From MAG-121220-bin8 sp002700465 (lineage in GTDB: Bacteria; Bacteroidota; Bacteroidia; Flavobacteriales; Flavobacteriaceae): DNA of 64,000 nt. Below are positions 9,509-18,722 of this stretch, piece by piece. The first letter of the stretch is position 1. Every line of letters begins with the position of its first letter. Position numbers and translations under genes: made by a program. The notes beneath the pieces are model-generated. The model ran no database searches. It was not told where the DNA came from and saw nothing but the letters and a program-made list of their open reading frames with translations. The stretch is taken from NCBI GenBank assembly GCA_943789295.1, contig CALSTO010000001.1, positions 806,001 through 870,000 on the forward strand. The letters run 5' to 3'.

Positions 9509-10041
9509 TTTTTCTTAATTAAAGAATTTTTTGAATCCATTAATTTTTTAACTTTTGGAGCAATTACAAATGAACAATAAGGAGCATTACTATTTAAATT
9601 AAAATAGTCATGATGATAATTTTCTGCTAAATAAAAAACAGAATCATCTTCAATTGTTGTAACTATATCATTTTTAAAAATTCCTTTTAAATTTAATTCT
9701 GAAATATAACTTTCTATAATCTTAATTTCGTCTTTTTGATCGGTAAATATTGATGACCTGTATTGGGTTCCAACATCATTTCCCTGTCTATTTAAAGTCG
9801 TTGGATCATGAGTTGAAAAAAAGACTGAAAGTAAATCTTTGAATGATATTACAGAAGAGTCGTATTCAATTTTAATTACTTCTGAATGGCCTGTTGTTCC
9901 AGTGCAAACCTGTTCATATGTTGGATTAACAATATGTCCACCAATATAACCAGGCAATACAGACTTAACTCCATTAATTTTTTTAAAAATAGCTTCAGTA
10001 CACCAAAAACAACCACCACCAAAAATCGAATATTTAATCAT
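9505..10041 (-). CDS. msrA: Peptide-methionine (S)-S-oxide reductase MsrA
   Basis: Repairs the S-epimer of methionine sulfoxide in proteins using thioredoxin. The protein has 178 aa. The signature GGGCFWCTEAIF holds the catalytic Cys11 and a second Cys14; a further Cys at about 156 (APYCSFVIAPK) is a candidate resolving cysteine. Also conserved are GYIGGHIVNPTYEQVCTGTTGHSEV, spanning about 32-56, and the FFSTHDPTTLNRQGNDVGTQYRS region. It lies convergent to the serC operon and has no MsrB fusion. There is no signal peptide, so the protein is probably cytoplasmic. Confidence 0.96.
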   Translation of the reverse strand: MIKYSIFGGGCFWCTEAIFKKINGVKSVLPGYIGGHIVNPTYEQVCTGTTGHSEVIKIEYDSSVISFKDLLSVFFSTHDPTTLNRQGNDVGTQYRSSIFTDQKDEIKIIESYISELNLKGIFKNDIVTTIEDDSVFYLAENYHHDYFNLNSNAPYCSFVIAPKVKKLMDSKNSLIKKN

Positions 10042-10075
10042 GTTTTTTTATTATTTATATGAAATAAATTTAGTT

Positions 10076-10083
10076 TAAATTTG
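10076..10083 (+). promoter_or_regulatory. Candidate -7 element upstream of the DUF5916 gene
   Basis: TAAATTTG fits the Bacteroidota -7 consensus TAnnTTTG and lies 31 bases before the ATG at 10115. No clear TTG is present at the -33 distance, so this is a weak call. Confidence 0.3.
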
Positions 10084-10114
10084 TTTCGATTAAAATTATA
10101 TTCAATAATAATTA

Positions 10115-12571
10115 ATGAAAAAATTTATTGTTTTATTTTTTCTATTGATATTAACCTTTAGTTATTCTCAAATAAGAAAAGAAATTGAAATTAAGAGATT
10201 TCAAACACCTCCTGTGATTGATGGGATCATTGATGAGGATCAATGGAAGAATTTAAAACCAGCTACAGGATTTGAAAGATGGATGCCTAATAATGGTCAA
10301 AAGGAAAGAAAAGGCTATGAATCTTTTATTTATTTAGGTTATGATGATAGTGGCATTTATGTTGCTGGAAAATTTAATGATCCTAATCCAAATCTAATTC
10401 CTAGAGAATTCAGTCAAAGAGATAATATTTGGGAAGTTAATGCAGAATCCTTTTGGTTAAGTATTAATACAAATGATGACAATTTAAATGATCAAGGTTT
10501 TCAGGTAACTAGTGCTGGGACTTTGGGCGATACTTATACTTCTGGTGAATTCAATCCTGATGATTTTAATTTTGATACGGTTTTTGAAGCTAAAGTTTCA
10601 ATTGATGATGAGGGCTGGAATATGGAAATGAAAATTCCTTACAGTGCACTTAGATTCCCATCAACTGATGTTCAGTCCTGGGGAATACAATTTTCAAGAA
10701 GAATAATAGAGTTTGGTGAGTTTTATACATGGAATTTTATTGACAACAAAACATCTACATTTCGAGAGTCATTGGGATTATTAAAAGGATTAAAAAATAT
10801 TTCACCTCCTACTCGACTATTCTTTTACCCTTATTTACAATCTTCAGTGGATTTAAATAAAGATAATAAACCTTTAAGTGGATATTCTGCAGGAATGGAT
10901 TTAAAATATGGTATTAGTAATAATTTTACATTAGACGCTACATTAATTCCCGATTTTGGTCAAGTTGCTTTTGATGAAAAAGAATTAAACCTTAGTCCTT
11001 TCGAACAAAAATTCGATGAAAACAGAGCGTTTTTTACCGAAGGATCTCAGTTATTCAAAAAAGCAGACAGTCAGGGTTACAGGGGAGGTAATTTTTTCTA
11101 TAGCAGAAGGATTGGTGATGACATTTACTTAGACACAGATGAGGTGATTGAAGATAATGAAGAATTAATTAGTTATGACACTAAAGCTAAACTGATAAAC
11201 TCAATAAAATTAACAGGAACTACTAATTCGGGTCTTAGCATTGGAATAATTAATTCAATTACAAAAAAAGCATATGCGAATATTAGAGATTTAAACACTA
11301 ATGAAATTAAAAACAAATTAATAGCTCCACAAACAAACTATAACGTAATTTCTCTTAGCCAAAAAGCTTTAAATCAATATTCTACATTTTCTTTCATTAA
11401 TACTAATGTGAACAGAGGAAGTGATTTTAATAATTCTAACAATAGCGCATTAGTTATAGATTTATTTGATAATAAAAGAAAGTTTAATTTTAATGCTAGT
11501 GTATTTCAAAGTGACTCTAAAGTGTTTTCTGAAATTAAGGGTTTCAGAGGTGGTTTAAGTTTGAGTGAATTAACAGGTAATCTTAGATTTGCTTTAGGTT
11601 GGAATGGTGTAGATTCAAATTACTATCAAAATGATCTTGGCTATTATAATTTGAGGAATGATCAGAGAATTTGGTCACGTATTAAATACATGACATTTGA
11701 ACCAACAAAACTTTATGAAAAACTAGAAGCATATTTATGGATGAGTGAAAGAGGTAGATTTTTCCCAAAAGTTTTAAAATCAAGAGGAGCAAGATTCGGA
11801 ATAGAACTAGTTTCTCTCAAATTAGAGGAAATTAAAGCAAGTTTTGATTATACTTCTAAGTTTAAAGATTTTGAAGAGACTAGGAAAGAAGATGTATTTA
11901 TTTATCAACCTGCTGTTTATGAGCTAGAGTTTAATTACAGATCTGATACTAGAAAAAAATTAGTTTATGGATCAGGTATTGAACATTCTTTTGGAATAAA
12001 TGAGCAATTTAGTGAGAACTATACTGAGTCTGAAATTCAATTTTATTCAGGATATAGAATTTCTAACAAATTTAAAATTGAATTAGGTATTTCAAATGGA
12101 ATAAGTAAAAATGAAATTGGATATGTTTTTGATGAAGATGAAGATTTATATTTTGGTAATCGAAAAGTGAAATTTACTGAAAATAATATTTCATTAAACT
12201 ACAACTTCAATTCTTATAAATCACTAAGTTTAAAATTTAGACAATTTTGGAGTTCAGCACTTTACAAGGATGACTTCTTTAAACTAAAATCGGATGGGAA
12301 TAGATCTGTTTCAGATAAAAACATTTCTGACTATGATCCTAATACAAATTTTAATCTATGGAATCTCGATTTAAGTTATGACTGGGAATTTGCACCTGGA
12401 AGTAAATTAACATTTCTTTACAGAAATAATATTTTTAATGAAGATAATTTATCAGGTATTTCTTACTACAAGAGCACAAAAGAATTATTTGAAAAACCAA
12501 TAAATCATCAACTTTCGTTAAGAATAAATTACTTTATTGATTTTAATCTATTAAAAAGGAAAAAGGTTTAA
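10115..12571 (+). CDS. DUF5916 / CBM9-like outer-membrane protein
   Basis: Large exported protein of 818 aa. It has an N-terminal signal peptide (about residues 1-18, ending SYSQ). Then comes a CBM9-like domain (about 30-220) with the characteristic PPVIDGIIDEDQWK opening and a WGIQFSRRI segment. The rest is rich in alternating aromatic and polar beta strands resembling an outer-membrane barrel. This architecture matches the Bacteroidota DUF5916 family, often annotated as carbohydrate-binding family 9 proteins; their substrate is unknown. The stop is followed one base later by the LolD-like ATPase. The barrel prediction is by eye. Confidence 0.85.
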   Translation: MKKFIVLFFLLILTFSYSQIRKEIEIKRFQTPPVIDGIIDEDQWKNLKPATGFERWMPNNGQKERKGYESFIYLGYDDSGIYVAGKFNDPNPNLIPREFSQRDNIWEVNAESFWLSINTNDDNLNDQGFQVTSAGTLGDTYTSGEFNPDDFNFDTVFEAKVSIDDEGWNMEMKIPYSALRFPSTDVQSWGIQFSRRIIEFGEFYTWNFIDNKTSTFRESLGLLKGLKNISPPTRLFFYPYLQSSVDLNKDNKPLSGYSAGMDLKYGISNNFTLDATLIPDFGQVAFDEKELNLSPFEQKFDENRAFFTEGSQLFKKADSQGYRGGNFFYSRRIGDDIYLDTDEVIEDNEELISYDTKAKLINSIKLTGTTNSGLSIGIINSITKKAYANIRDLNTNEIKNKLIAPQTNYNVISLSQKALNQYSTFSFINTNVNRGSDFNNSNNSALVIDLFDNKRKFNFNASVFQSDSKVFSEIKGFRGGLSLSELTGNLRFALGWNGVDSNYYQNDLGYYNLRNDQRIWSRIKYMTFEPTKLYEKLEAYLWMSERGRFFPKVLKSRGARFGIELVSLKLEEIKASFDYTSKFKDFEETRKEDVFIYQPAVYELEFNYRSDTRKKLVYGSGIEHSFGINEQFSENYTESEIQFYSGYRISNKFKIELGISNGISKNEIGYVFDEDEDLYFGNRKVKFTENNISLNYNFNSYKSLSLKFRQFWSSALYKDDFFKLKSDGNRSVSDKNISDYDPNTNFNLWNLDLSYDWEFAPGSKLTFLYRNNIFNEDNLSGISYYKSTKELFEKPINHQLSLRINYFIDFNLLKRKKV

Positions 12572-12572
12572 A

Positions 12573-13232
12573 ATGATTTTAGTTAAAAACATATCCAAAA
12601 CTTACAATAACAAAAAAGTTGTAAATAAAATTGATCTTATTGTAAATAAAGGAGAAATTATTTCAATAATAGGTCCATCGGGAGCTGGAAAAACTACTCT
12701 TCTAAATCTTATAAGCACGCTAGATTCACCAGATAAAAATAATGATTCAATTATTAAAATTAATAATATTGATGTATTGAATTTAAATGATAAAAATCTT
12801 TCTAAGTTCAGAAATACTCAAATTGGATTTATATTTCAATTTCATGAACTTCTTCCTGAATTTACTGCTATAGAAAATGTAATTATACCAGCAATTATTA
12901 AAGGAGAAAAGAAAAGTATTTCAATAAAAAAAGCGAAAGATCTATTAGAAACATTAGGTCTTTCAAATGTAATTAATCAATTTCCTTCTCAACTTTCAGG
13001 AGGAGAACAACAAAGAGTTGCTGTCGCTAGAGCATTAATTAACGATCCTAAAGTTATTTTTGCAGATGAGCCAAGTGGGAACTTAGATTCTAAATCTTCA
13101 GATTTATTACACAAACTTTTCTTTGACTTAAGAAAAAAACTAAACATTACATTTATAATTGTTACTCACAATAAAGAATTGTCAAATATGACAGATAGAA
13201 AACTTAATCTTGTAGATGGTAAATGGGCTTAG
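12573..13232 (+). CDS. LolD-like ABC transporter ATP-binding protein
   Basis: ABC ATPase of 219 aa, single domain. Walker A GPSGAGKTT is near residues 34-42, the Q-loop is in GFIFQFHELLPEFTAIENV, the signature LSGGEQQRVAVARAL is near 140, and Walker B is FADEPSGNLDS. The Q-loop sequence and DEPSGNLD are characteristic of the LolD/MacB/FtsE group, whose best-known task is driving lipoprotein release from the inner membrane. The membrane subunits are not next to it, as is common in flavobacteria. Its last 17 bases overlap the next gene, implying coupled translation. Confidence 0.88.
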   Translation: MILVKNISKTYNNKKVVNKIDLIVNKGEIISIIGPSGAGKTTLLNLISTLDSPDKNNDSIIKINNIDVLNLNDKNLSKFRNTQIGFIFQFHELLPEFTAIENVIIPAIIKGEKKSISIKKAKDLLETLGLSNVINQFPSQLSGGEQQRVAVARALINDPKVIFADEPSGNLDSKSSDLLHKLFFDLRKKLNITFIIVTHNKELSNMTDRKLNLVDGKWA

Positions 13233-13989
13233 CGATAACGAATTAAAAGAGTTCTTAGACTCTAAATACTTACAGTACAATCAGAAAAAATTTATTGAAT
13301 CAGATCCTATTCAAGTTCCTCACAATTTTACATCAAAGAAAGATATCGAAATATCTTCCTTTTTAACTGCAACAATTGCTTGGGGGCAGAGAAAAACTAT
13401 TATTAAAAATTCATTTAAAATGATGAATTTATTAGATAATTCTCCTTACGATTACATCATTAATTCTACTGAAAAAGAAATTGATAAACTAAATATAAAG
13501 CACAGAACTTTTAATGAGATTGATTTCAGATATTTCATAAAAAGACTAAAATATATTTATAAAGAATATGGAAATTTAGAAAATATATTTTTTGAAAACG
13601 TAAAGAACAATACCTTGCATAATTCAATACACAATTTTAAATCACTTTTTTTTAAAAATAATTTTCCATTAAGAACAACTAAACATATAAGCGACCCATA
13701 TAAAGGTTCAGCATGTAAAAGAATTAATATGTTTTTAAGATGGATGGTCAGAAAAGATTCTAACGGAGTTGATTTTGGAATATGGAATAAAATTCCTCCT
13801 TCATATTTGTCCTGTCCCCTTGATGTTCACAGCGGAAGAGTGGCTAGAAAATTAGGCATATTAAATAGAACTCAAAACGATCATAAGGCTGTTCTAGAAC
13901 TTGATAAAAAACTAAGAATTCTAGATTCAAATGACCCTGTTAAATATGATTTTTCTTTGTTTGGTTTGGGTGTGTTTGAAGGATTTTAG
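13216..13989 (+). CDS. TIGR02757 family protein (DUF2400)
   Basis: Conserved protein of 257 aa matching the TIGR02757 family, function unknown. Recognisable blocks are FLTATIAWGQRKTIIKN near residue 50, KGSACKRINMFLRWMVRKD near 170, and DVHSGRVARKLGIL near 205, ending in the family's FSLFGLGVFEGF. The pattern of basic and glycine-rich blocks resembles a helix-hairpin-helix DNA glycosylase fold, which is a guess. The ATG at 13216 lies inside the LolD-like gene in another frame, and the protein starts with the usual short leader, so this start is accepted. Confidence 0.85.
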   Translation: MVNGLSDNELKEFLDSKYLQYNQKKFIESDPIQVPHNFTSKKDIEISSFLTATIAWGQRKTIIKNSFKMMNLLDNSPYDYIINSTEKEIDKLNIKHRTFNEIDFRYFIKRLKYIYKEYGNLENIFFENVKNNTLHNSIHNFKSLFFKNNFPLRTTKHISDPYKGSACKRINMFLRWMVRKDSNGVDFGIWNKIPPSYLSCPLDVHSGRVARKLGILNRTQNDHKAVLELDKKLRILDSNDPVKYDFSLFGLGVFEGF

Positions 13990-14021
13990 TTATTAATAAT
14001 CAATAAATTCAAATCAATTCT

Positions 14022-14029
14022 TATATTTG
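14022..14029 (+). promoter_or_regulatory. Candidate -7 element upstream of pyrC-like gene
   Basis: TATATTTG matches TAnnTTTG exactly and lies 45 bases before the ATG at 14074. No clear -33 TTG is seen, so support is weak. Confidence 0.35.
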
Positions 14030-14073
14030 CCCAGCATTTATTTTAAAAATGTACCAAAGAGTAACTTGATTGC

Positions 14074-15324
14074 ATGAACATAATTCTTAAATCTGCAAAA
14101 GTTATAAATGTCGAAAGTGAACACAACGGCAGTAAGCAAGATATTTTAATTTCCGAAGGTAAAATAAAGAAAATTGGTAGTTTGATTACTGACAAAAATG
14201 CCAAAATTATAAATATTAAAAATCTACATGTTTCCACAGGTTGGTTTGACAGTAGTGTTTCGTTTGGAGAGCCTGGTTATGAGGAAAGAGAAACTCTTTT
14301 AAATGGTGCTGATGTTGCTTCAAAAAGTGGGTTTACAGATCTTATTCTAAATTCTTGTACAAAACCTGTTCTTGATAATCAAACTGATATTTTATTTATT
14401 AAATCAAAATCATCAAATTCCTCTTGTAATATTCATCCCTTAGGAGCACTGACTATTTCTAGTAAATCTAAAGATTTAGCTGAATTATACGATATGAAAA
14501 ATTCTGGTGCAGTTGGATTCTATGATTTTAAAAAACCAGTCTTAAATTCTAATTTACTAAAAACTGCACTTTTATACTCTCAATCATTTGATTCTGTTAT
14601 AATGTCATTTCCTCAAGACAACTCAATCGCAAAAGGGGGTATTGTTAACGAAAGTAGTATTAGTGTTAATTACGGAATTAAAGGTATTCCTAATTTTGCT
14701 GAAGAGATTCAGGTAGCTAGAGATTTACACATTCTAGAATATACTGGAGGTAAATTACACATACCCACTATTTCTACAAAAAAATCATTGGAATTAATTA
14801 ATAAAGCAAAATCTAAGGGTTTAAACGTTACTTGTAGTGTTGCTATGCACAATTTAATTTTTAATGATAAAAAATTAAAAGATTTTGATACTAGATTTAA
14901 AGTTCTTCCTCCACTCAGAGAAGAAAAAGACAGATTAGCATTAATCAAAGGTTTAAAATCTGGTTTAATTGACATGGTAACAAGCGACCATCTTCCAATT
15001 GATTTAGAAAATAAGAAAACAGATATTGAAAATGCTAAGTATGGTACAATTGGACTAGAATCTTTATTTGGATCACTATTATCATTGTTCGATTTAAATC
15101 AAACTATTGAAATTTTAACACGTGGACGTGATATATTCAATATTAAAAAACCAACATTTGAAATTGGTAGTAAAGCATCACTAGCTTTATTTACTACTAA
15201 CGAATATGAATTTTCTAAAACTGATATTTTATCTAAATCAAAAAACAGTGCTTTTTTAGGGATGAAAATGAAAGGCAAACCTATTGGAGTTATAAATGGA
15301 AATAAGATTTCGATTAATGAATAA
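14074..15324 (+). CDS. pyrC: Dihydroorotase homologue, probably lacking a full metal site
   Basis: Amidohydrolase-superfamily protein of 416 aa resembling the dihydroorotase of pyrimidine synthesis. The usual HxH metal pair after the first strand is absent: where DxHvHxRePG is expected, the sequence reads WFDSSVSFGEPGYEERET (about 57-74). Other landmarks remain: IVNESSISVNYGIKGIPNFAEE, GGKLHIPTIST and TSDHLPID with its Asp. This is the flavobacterial PyrC-like form; the known parallel is the inactive PyrC' of Pseudomonas, which acts as a structural partner of aspartate transcarbamoylase. It may therefore be structural rather than catalytic. It overlaps the following esterase gene. Confidence 0.8.
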   Translation: MNIILKSAKVINVESEHNGSKQDILISEGKIKKIGSLITDKNAKIINIKNLHVSTGWFDSSVSFGEPGYEERETLLNGADVASKSGFTDLILNSCTKPVLDNQTDILFIKSKSSNSSCNIHPLGALTISSKSKDLAELYDMKNSGAVGFYDFKKPVLNSNLLKTALLYSQSFDSVIMSFPQDNSIAKGGIVNESSISVNYGIKGIPNFAEEIQVARDLHILEYTGGKLHIPTISTKKSLELINKAKSKGLNVTCSVAMHNLIFNDKKLKDFDTRFKVLPPLREEKDRLALIKGLKSGLIDMVTSDHLPIDLENKKTDIENAKYGTIGLESLFGSLLSLFDLNQTIEILTRGRDIFNIKKPTFEIGSKASLALFTTNEYEFSKTDILSKSKNSAFLGMKMKGKPIGVINGNKISINE

Positions 15325-15982
15325 TAAACTACCTTTTTATCATTTAGTTCGTAAATCAAACTTAGAAAACATCCCATCCCCAGTGCTAATTATGGTCCAT
15401 GGCTACGGAAGCAATGAAAAAGATTTATTTTCATTTTCAAGAGCAATTCCAGAGCATATAACAATAATATCTTTAAGAGGGGATATAGAAATACAAAATA
15501 ATGGTTATGCTTGGTATAATATTTCTTTAGATTTTAGTGGAAACAAATCATATGATATTAAAAAAGCTCATGAATCAAGAGATAAAATTGTGAAATGTAT
15601 TGATCAATGCAAAAAAATGTACAACATTGATAATAAAAACATAACACTAATGGGTTTTAGCCAAGGATCAATGTTGGTCAATGCGGTTGCATTATCATTT
15701 CCTGAAAAAGTTAATAATATAATTTCATTAAGTGGAGCATTTGATCCTAACATAATAGAAATATCGGAAATTAAATCACTAAAAAAGTTGTCTTTTTATG
15801 TTTCACACGGAACGCAAGATGAAATACTTCCTTTTGAACTTTCTAAACAAAGTTTAAAAATATTGGATCAAAATGATGTTAATTACATTTTTGAAGAATA
15901 TCCAATAGGTCATGGAGTATCTCCTGATAATTTTAAATCCATGTTAAAATGGATGAATGAAAAAATTAATTCACCTCTATAA
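15317..15982 (+). CDS. Phospholipase/carboxylesterase family alpha/beta hydrolase
   Basis: Serine esterase of about 221 aa related to YpfH and mammalian acyl-protein thioesterases. The nucleophile elbow is GFSQGSM near residue 112; the oxyanion region is VHGYGSNEKDLF near 27-38. The Asp is in HGTQDEILPFE and the His in YPIGHGVSPDN. I chose the ATG at 15317, which overlaps the pyrC stop by 8 bases and gives the normal N-terminus; an earlier ATG at 15296 would add seven residues. It has no signal peptide, so it is cytoplasmic. The 3' end overlaps the convergent MBL gene by 17 bases. Confidence 0.88.
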   Translation: MNNKLPFYHLVRKSNLENIPSPVLIMVHGYGSNEKDLFSFSRAIPEHITIISLRGDIEIQNNGYAWYNISLDFSGNKSYDIKKAHESRDKIVKCIDQCKKMYNIDNKNITLMGFSQGSMLVNAVALSFPEKVNNIISLSGAFDPNIIEISEIKSLKKLSFYVSHGTQDEILPFELSKQSLKILDQNDVNYIFEEYPIGHGVSPDNFKSMLKWMNEKINSPL

Positions 15983-16733
15983 CAAGTCCATCATAAGATA
16001 AGTGAACATTTTCTGGTAAATCCTTTTCTACATCATCATGAAAACCTAACATATGACTTATATGAGTTAAAAAAGTTTTTTTTGGATTAATTATTTTTAT
16101 CAAATCTAAAGCTTCTGTAAGGTTTAAATGTGAAAAATGGGGTTCAATTCTAATTGCATTTAATACTAAAACATCTAAGTTTTTAAGTTTTTCAATTTCA
16201 TTATCCTCAATTGTCTTTAAGTCAGTAATATATGCAAAATCATTAAATCGATATCCATAAACTTGTAGATCTGCATGCAAATATGAAATAGGAATAACCT
16301 TAGATTTATTTAAGTTTATAGGAGAGTTCGAATCTATATGATTTGGAATAACAGATGGAGCTCCAGGGTATTTATTATCCTTTTTAAATATATAATTAAA
16401 TCGAATTGAAAGATTCTCTAAAACTCTTTTATGTCCATAAATTGGCAATGCTCCATTTCTAAAACAAAAAGGACGTATATCATCTAATCCAGCAGTATGA
16501 TCTGCATGTTCATGGGTGAATAGAATTCCATCAATCTTTTTACAATTACTATTTATCATTTGTTGACGAAAGTCCGGACCGCAATCAATAACATATGTAT
16601 AATTATCAAAATCAATTTTAATTGAGGATCTAAGACGTTTGTCTTTTGTGTTTTGACTTAAGCACACTGGATGATTACTTCCAATTAAAGGAATTCCTGT
16701 TGACGTACCAGTACCAAGAAACGTAATTTTCAA
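15966..16733 (-). CDS. MBL-fold metallo-hydrolase (PhnP/RNase Z-like)
   Basis: Metallo-beta-lactamase-fold hydrolase of 255 aa. The metal-binding motif THEHADH is at 73-79, preceded by ThIDCGPDFR-like VIDCGPDFRQQ; further His ligands are probably in HADLQVYG, and FLTHISHMLGFHDD holds the C-terminal His. The opening FLGTGTSTGIPLIGS and an N-terminal Cys near residue 24 resemble PhnP, a cyclic ribose phosphodiesterase, but no phosphonate genes are nearby. The substrate is therefore unknown; a cyclic phosphodiester is possible. It is convergent with the esterase gene and divergent from the gene at 16805. Confidence 0.88.
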   Translation of the reverse strand: MKITFLGTGTSTGIPLIGSNHPVCLSQNTKDKRLRSSIKIDFDNYTYVIDCGPDFRQQMINSNCKKIDGILFTHEHADHTAGLDDIRPFCFRNGALPIYGHKRVLENLSIRFNYIFKKDNKYPGAPSVIPNHIDSNSPINLNKSKVIPISYLHADLQVYGYRFNDFAYITDLKTIEDNEIEKLKNLDVLVLNAIRIEPHFSHLNLTEALDLIKIINPKKTFLTHISHMLGFHDDVEKDLPENVHLSYDGLVIEVN

Positions 16734-16804
16734 AACATTTTTTTATAAAAATATATTTTTTAGTTGATAAACTTTTTAACTTAGCAGAATATATTTTTAA
16801 AAAT

Positions 16805-18238
16805 ATGTCAATTTCTCTTAAAGGTGATAAACCTTTTGAAAATATCCCTTCAATTAAAGCTAAGGCTTTAAGAATAAATTTAAACGAGCACATTTATGGA
16901 ACATTCGCTGAAATAGGTGCTGGGCAAGAAGTAGCAAGACACTTTTTTAGATCTGGTGGCGCTTCAGGAACTATTGCCAAAACAATGAGTGCTTATGACA
17001 AAGCATTTAGTGACGCAATTTATGGCGAAGAACCTGACAATAAATATGTTTCTGAGTCAAGATTAAAAAAAATGTTGTCTCACGAAGTAAATTTACTAGA
17101 ATCTAGGATGGACAGAAAAGAACATCCTGATAAAATGTTCTTTACTTATGCAAATACTGTAGCTACTATTGATTTTGCTAAAAAATATCGTGGTCATGGT
17201 TGGATGGGGATTAAATTTCAAACAGATTCTTCTGAAGAGTATAGTGAAATATTAATTCACGTAAGGTTCAATTTGTTTGAAGCTAGAGCTCAACAAGAGG
17301 CTTTAGGCTTAATGGGATTGAATCTTATATATGGTGCATATTACAAACATAATGAACCTAGGAAATTACTTAAATACTTATATGATCACATAGATCCTGG
17401 TGCGATAGAAATTGATACTATTAATTTCTCAGGCCCTTTATTTAAAGATGTTGATAATAGAGTAATGAGTTTGGAATTAGTGAAAAATGGCATGACAGAA
17501 GCAGTTATGTTTGGACCTGATGGAAATAACATATTACCAGCTAGAGTATTATATAAAAAAAATATTTTAGCTATTAGAGGAAGTTTTAGGCCTGTTACCA
17601 AAGTGAATGAAGATATGTTTGACAAGTCAATAGAAATAATGTCTCATGAAGAAGATTATGATGAAAAAAAACATCTTACTGTATTTGAAATAACTCTTTC
17701 TAACTTAAAAACATCAAACGGAGATGTAAATGAACTCGACTTTATTCATAGAGCAACACTTTTATGTTCTCTTGGTTTGACTGTAATGATCACTAATTTT
17801 AAAGAATATTACAAGTTAGCAGAATATTTTTCAAATTACACTCACGAAAAAATTGTTCTAACAATGGGTGTAAACAATTTAGTAGAAATTTTTGATGAGA
17901 AATATTATAGTCATCTTAGTGGTGGAATATTAGAAGCTTTCGGAAAACTTTTCTATAAAAATTTAAGAATTTTTCTTTACCCAATGAAAGTCAATGGTAA
18001 TATAATTAATAGTAATAACCTTCATGTAGCACCAAGAATGAAAAACCTTTACAAGTTTTTTAAATTTAACAACAAGGTTATTGATATTTTTGGGTTCGAT
18101 AATGCTTTATTAGATATATACTCTCAAAAAGTTTTAGAAATGATCAAAAACAACGAAGAAGGATGGGAAAAAATGATTCCAAAAAAAGTAACCAAACTAA
18201 TTAAAGACAAAAATCTTTTTGGTTATAAAAATCTATAG
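16805..18238 (+). CDS. Conserved Bacteroidota protein of unknown function, 477 aa
   Basis: I cannot assign this family a function. The protein has 477 aa, no signal peptide and no membrane segment, so it is probably cytoplasmic. A glycine-rich block, FAEIGAGQEVARHFFRSGGASGTIAKTMSAYD (about residues 37-68), looks like the most conserved part. Other blocks are FTYANTVATIDFAKKYRGHGWMGIKFQ (about 117-143) and LMGLNLIYGAYY near 170. The glycine block could bind a nucleotide or phosphate, which is a guess. Database entries for such proteins sometimes carry unrelated names. It overlaps the convergent bcp gene by 6 bases. Confidence 0.75.
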   Translation: MSISLKGDKPFENIPSIKAKALRINLNEHIYGTFAEIGAGQEVARHFFRSGGASGTIAKTMSAYDKAFSDAIYGEEPDNKYVSESRLKKMLSHEVNLLESRMDRKEHPDKMFFTYANTVATIDFAKKYRGHGWMGIKFQTDSSEEYSEILIHVRFNLFEARAQQEALGLMGLNLIYGAYYKHNEPRKLLKYLYDHIDPGAIEIDTINFSGPLFKDVDNRVMSLELVKNGMTEAVMFGPDGNNILPARVLYKKNILAIRGSFRPVTKVNEDMFDKSIEIMSHEEDYDEKKHLTVFEITLSNLKTSNGDVNELDFIHRATLLCSLGLTVMITNFKEYYKLAEYFSNYTHEKIVLTMGVNNLVEIFDEKYYSHLSGGILEAFGKLFYKNLRIFLYPMKVNGNIINSNNLHVAPRMKNLYKFFKFNNKVIDIFGFDNALLDIYSQKVLEMIKNNEEGWEKMIPKKVTKLIKDKNLFGYKNL

Positions 18239-18682
18239 GTCAAGTATTTGGCTTGTATGATCTTTTGTTTTAACCTTTTCTATAACGTTAGTAATTACAC
18301 CTTGTTTATTCAAAACAAATGTTGTTCTTAATATACCTTCGTATTCTTTTCCCATAAATTTTTTAAAACCCCATACTCCAAAACTATCAATTAATATTTT
18401 TTCAGTATCAGCAAGTAATGGATATGGAAAACCAAATTTATTTGAAAAAGAAGATTGATGCTTAACCTGATCTGCACTAACTCCATAAATTGAATAGCCA
18501 GCATCGGTTAACCTATTATAATTTTCAGATAAATTACAAGCTTGGGCCGTACAACCTGGCGTATTAGCTCTTGGATAAAAAAACAATACTATATTTTTTC
18601 CAATAAAATCATCTTGTGTTATCATATTTCCTTTATCATCTTGACAAGAAAAAGCTGGTAAATTATCTCCAATTTTTAACAT
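18233..18682 (-). CDS. bcp: Thioredoxin-dependent peroxiredoxin (Bcp/PrxQ)
   Basis: Reduces hydrogen and organic peroxides in the cytoplasm with electrons from thioredoxin. The protein has 149 aa, standard for Bcp. The active site FFYPRANTPGCTAQAC has peroxidatic Cys44 and resolving Cys49, the five-residue spacing of the PrxQ group. GVSADQVKHQSSFSNKFGFPYPLLAD is the conserved middle block, and RTTFVLNKQGVI carries the typical Arg. It is divergent from nth (40-base gap), so the promoters of the two genes probably share that gap. Confidence 0.95.
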   Translation of the reverse strand: MLKIGDNLPAFSCQDDKGNMITQDDFIGKNIVLFFYPRANTPGCTAQACNLSENYNRLTDAGYSIYGVSADQVKHQSSFSNKFGFPYPLLADTEKILIDSFGVWGFKKFMGKEYEGILRTTFVLNKQGVITNVIEKVKTKDHTSQILDL

Positions 18683-18722
18683 ATATAATAAATTTATAAT
18701 TTTTTAAATTTACATAATTATT

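Noticed and set aside
14709..14975. 88-codon minus-strand ORF opposite the pyrC-like gene
   Set aside because: No family resemblance and fully contained within a conserved gene on the other strand.
15296..15316. Earlier ATG for the esterase gene
   Set aside because: It adds seven residues that do not match the family, whereas the ATG at 15317 overlaps the pyrC stop in the usual way.
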